From Hydrotalea sp. (GTDB taxonomy: Bacteria > Bacteroidota > Bacteroidia > Chitinophagales > Chitinophagaceae), in contig DAHXOT010000007.1 of the NCBI GenBank assembly GCA_027364735.1, positions 1 through 64,000 on the forward strand: a stretch of 64,000 nt of DNA, in the 5' to 3' direction. Below the pieces are notes generated by a model. That model did no database searches, was not told where the DNA came from, and worked only from the letters and a program-made list of their open reading frames with translations. The translations under genes were made by a program, and so were the position numbers. Numbering within the stretch: the first letter of the stretch is position 1; each line of letters begins with the position of its first letter. Shown in pieces: positions 62,754 to 64,000 of the stretch.

Positions 62754-63776
62754 TTACAAATTCTTCATCCATTTACTTAAATGCTCAGAAATTTGATGCG
62801 TTTCAATAATAAAACCATCATGCCCATAAGCAGAATCTATTTCAACTAACTGAGCATTGGGTATATGCTGTTTCATAAATCTTTGTTCATCTAACGGACA
62901 AAGTATATCACTTTTAATTCCTATAATTAATACTTTTTGTGGTATAGAATTTAAAGTTTTTATTAAATCTCCACCACGCTTTCTTCCCAAATGATGGCTA
63001 TCCATGGCTTTGGTTAATAACCAATAACTGTAAGCATTAAATCGTTTAACAAGTTTTTCGCCTTGATAAATAATATAGGAAGATGCTTTAAAATTATCAA
63101 TCTTTTCGGGGTCGGGATCAGTTTGTTTATCTTGAAAAATAGCATAGTTACGATACGTTAAAATACCAATAGCCCGTGCAGCTTTTAAACCTTTAGTACC
63201 TGCATCCGATGTATGTTCAAGCCAAGTAGCATCGGCCTCAATAGCCAATCGCTGTGCAGTATGTACCGATACACCCCATGCACTTTCCGATGGAGAAGTT
63301 GCAATTAAAAAAACATTCCTAATTACTTCTTTTTCCATTATACACCACTCTAATGCCTGATAGCCTCCCATACTTCCGCCCATTAATAAATAAATAGTAT
63401 CTATCCCTAAATGTTTGCGTAATAAAATATTAGCAGCCACCATATCTCTAATTGTAATAGACGGAAAATTGGAATAATAAGGCTGATTGGTTGTTGGATT
63501 AATACTTAATGGGCCTGTTGTTCCATAACAAGAACCTAAAATATTGGCACTAACAATAAAATATTTATTCGAATCAATAGTACAATTCTCTCCTACCAAG
63601 CCTTTCCACCAATCTGCCGGATCTGCATTAGCCGTTAATGCATGGCAAATCCAAATTACATTTGTTTTGGTTGCATTAAGTTTGCCATACGTTTTAAATG
63701 CAATTGTAAGTTCTGGCAAAACATTTCCATTTTCTAATACAAAATCATTTTTATAATTAAAGAGTTCCATATACAT
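62754..63776 (-). CDS. metX: Homoserine O-acetyltransferase, MetX type
   Basis: Activates homoserine with acetyl-CoA in methionine synthesis; alpha/beta-hydrolase fold. The 340 residues show CHALTANADPADWW, the ANILGSCYGTTGPLSINP segment, and the nucleophile elbow GGSMGG (Ser135). The catalytic Asp lies in GIKSDILCPLDEQ and the His in YGHDGFI near the C-terminus. A second ATG two codons in (63770) is as likely as the first. Family members sometimes use succinyl-CoA instead, which I cannot distinguish. No other met gene in view. Confidence 0.95.
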   Translation of the reverse strand: MYMELFNYKNDFVLENGNVLPELTIAFKTYGKLNATKTNVIWICHALTANADPADWWKGLVGENCTIDSNKYFIVSANILGSCYGTTGPLSINPTTNQPYYSNFPSITIRDMVAANILLRKHLGIDTIYLLMGGSMGGYQALEWCIMEKEVIRNVFLIATSPSESAWGVSVHTAQRLAIEADATWLEHTSDAGTKGLKAARAIGILTYRNYAIFQDKQTDPDPEKIDNFKASSYIIYQGEKLVKRFNAYSYWLLTKAMDSHHLGRKRGGDLIKTLNSIPQKVLIIGIKSDILCPLDEQRFMKQHIPNAQLVEIDSAYGHDGFIIETHQISEHLSKWMKNL

Positions 63777-63812
63777 TCTGCATTTCGCCGCAAAGTAAGC
63801 ACTTGAATCAAT

Positions 63813-63820
63813 TACATTTG
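63813..63820 (+). promoter_or_regulatory. Probable -7 box (TACATTTG) of the OsmC gene
   Basis: Exact TAnnTTTG, 17 nt before the ATG at 63837. No clear -33 element. Confidence 0.45.
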
Positions 63821-63836
63821 CAGAAATTTATTTTTA

Positions 63837-64000
63837 ATGATACAATTAGAATTAAATAGGGTAGATACAGCTTATGCTTTTGAAGCAAAAGATAATAATG
63901 GGCATATTATAAAAATGGATGGTGCAATTGACATTGGTGGTAACAACAGCGGTGTACGTCCTATGCAAGTTTTATTAATGAGTTTGGGCGGATGCAGTGG
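63837..64000 (+). CDS. OsmC/Ohr family protein, N-terminal part (runs off the window)
   Basis: Open frame from ATG 63837 to the right edge, 54 codons: MIQLELNRVDTAYAFEAKDN and onward to GVRPMQVLLMSLGGCSG. The GxRPMQ(V/L)LLxxLGGC motif, ending at the first peroxidatic cysteine, is typical of OsmC-like proteins that reduce organic peroxides. Most of the domain and the second cysteine lie beyond the window. Confidence 0.88.
   Translation, partial: MIQLELNRVDTAYAFEAKDNNGHIIKMDGAIDIGGNNSGVRPMQVLLMSLGGCS

Noticed and set aside
1-64000. tRNA, rRNA, tmRNA or RNase P genes
   Set aside because: I scanned intergenic stretches for T-loop GTTCGA(A/T)TC with an acceptor stem and for conserved RNA cores. 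The only GTTCGAA hits are the palindromic repeats at 13.5-13.8 kb and coding sequence.

Overview
The window comes from a low-GC member of the Bacteroidota. The evidence is the compact alpha ribosomal operon with a zinc-less L36, a Bacteroidota-type TamB, DUF2723, DUF5916, DUF4197 and DUF6427 family proteins, a LysR regulator of the OxyR type, and several gene starts preceded by the Bacteroidota -7 promoter box TAnnTTTG. Gene content most resembles Chitinophagaceae, but that placement is inference. Almost everything is single-copy housekeeping or central metabolism. I see no rRNA, tRNA, CRISPR array, prophage or recognisable defence island.

Layout. 1-1200: the last 41 codons of an IS5-type transposase, then an exported isoaspartyl peptidase/asparaginase. 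1.2-9.3 kb: TamB-like envelope protein (its start codon is separated from the frame by an apparent 1-nt indel), a GT39-type membrane glycosyltransferase, AroQ and CarA. 9.4-13.2 kb: minus-strand operon infA-rpmJ-rpsM-rpsK-rpsD-rpoA-rplQ, with hairpins in most of its unusually long spacers and a strong terminator after rplQ. 13.2-13.9 kb: gene-free stretch with a cluster of inverted repeats. 13.9-25.2 kb: UvrA, an ECF sigma factor, a purQ/DsbD-type operon, two Bacteroidota-specific proteins, OxyR-like LysR and LD-carboxypeptidase. 25.4-34.3 kb: MetG, a GMC dehydrogenase with its small subunit, a beta-hydroxyacid dehydrogenase, a FadN-type beta-oxidation protein and an NTF2-like lipoprotein. 34.4-35.2 kb: a lipoprotein gene broken by about four small indels. 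35.3-46.4 kb: ExbD/ExbB, primase, DUF4197, SMC, a small membrane protein and a MoxR/VWA pair. 46.5-52.8 kb: DUF2723 membrane protein, MtaB, and an XRE/ScfR-type regulator facing the glyoxylate shunt. 52.9-57.2 kb: malate synthase, isocitrate lyase, NCS2 purine permease. 57.3-64 kb: DUF5916 outer-membrane protein, an S24-type self-cleaving repressor with a likely autoregulatory operator, DUF4260, a frameshifted Ntn-hydrolase lipoprotein, MetX, and the start of an OsmC protein.

Functional links. FadN-type beta-oxidation yields acetyl-CoA and the AceB/AceA pair allows its net assimilation; the divergent XRE/ScfR regulator and the palindrome between it and aceB suggest control by acetate or short-chain acyl-CoA. 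DsbD plus its separate N-terminal-domain protein, TamB, ExbBD and DUF2723 belong to envelope biogenesis.

The main unexplained signals are three genes interrupted by 1-nt homopolymer indels, a 9-nt tandem repeat sitting at the exbD ribosome-binding site, and several clean palindromes in front of regulated genes. I did not find a clearly novel multi-gene system.
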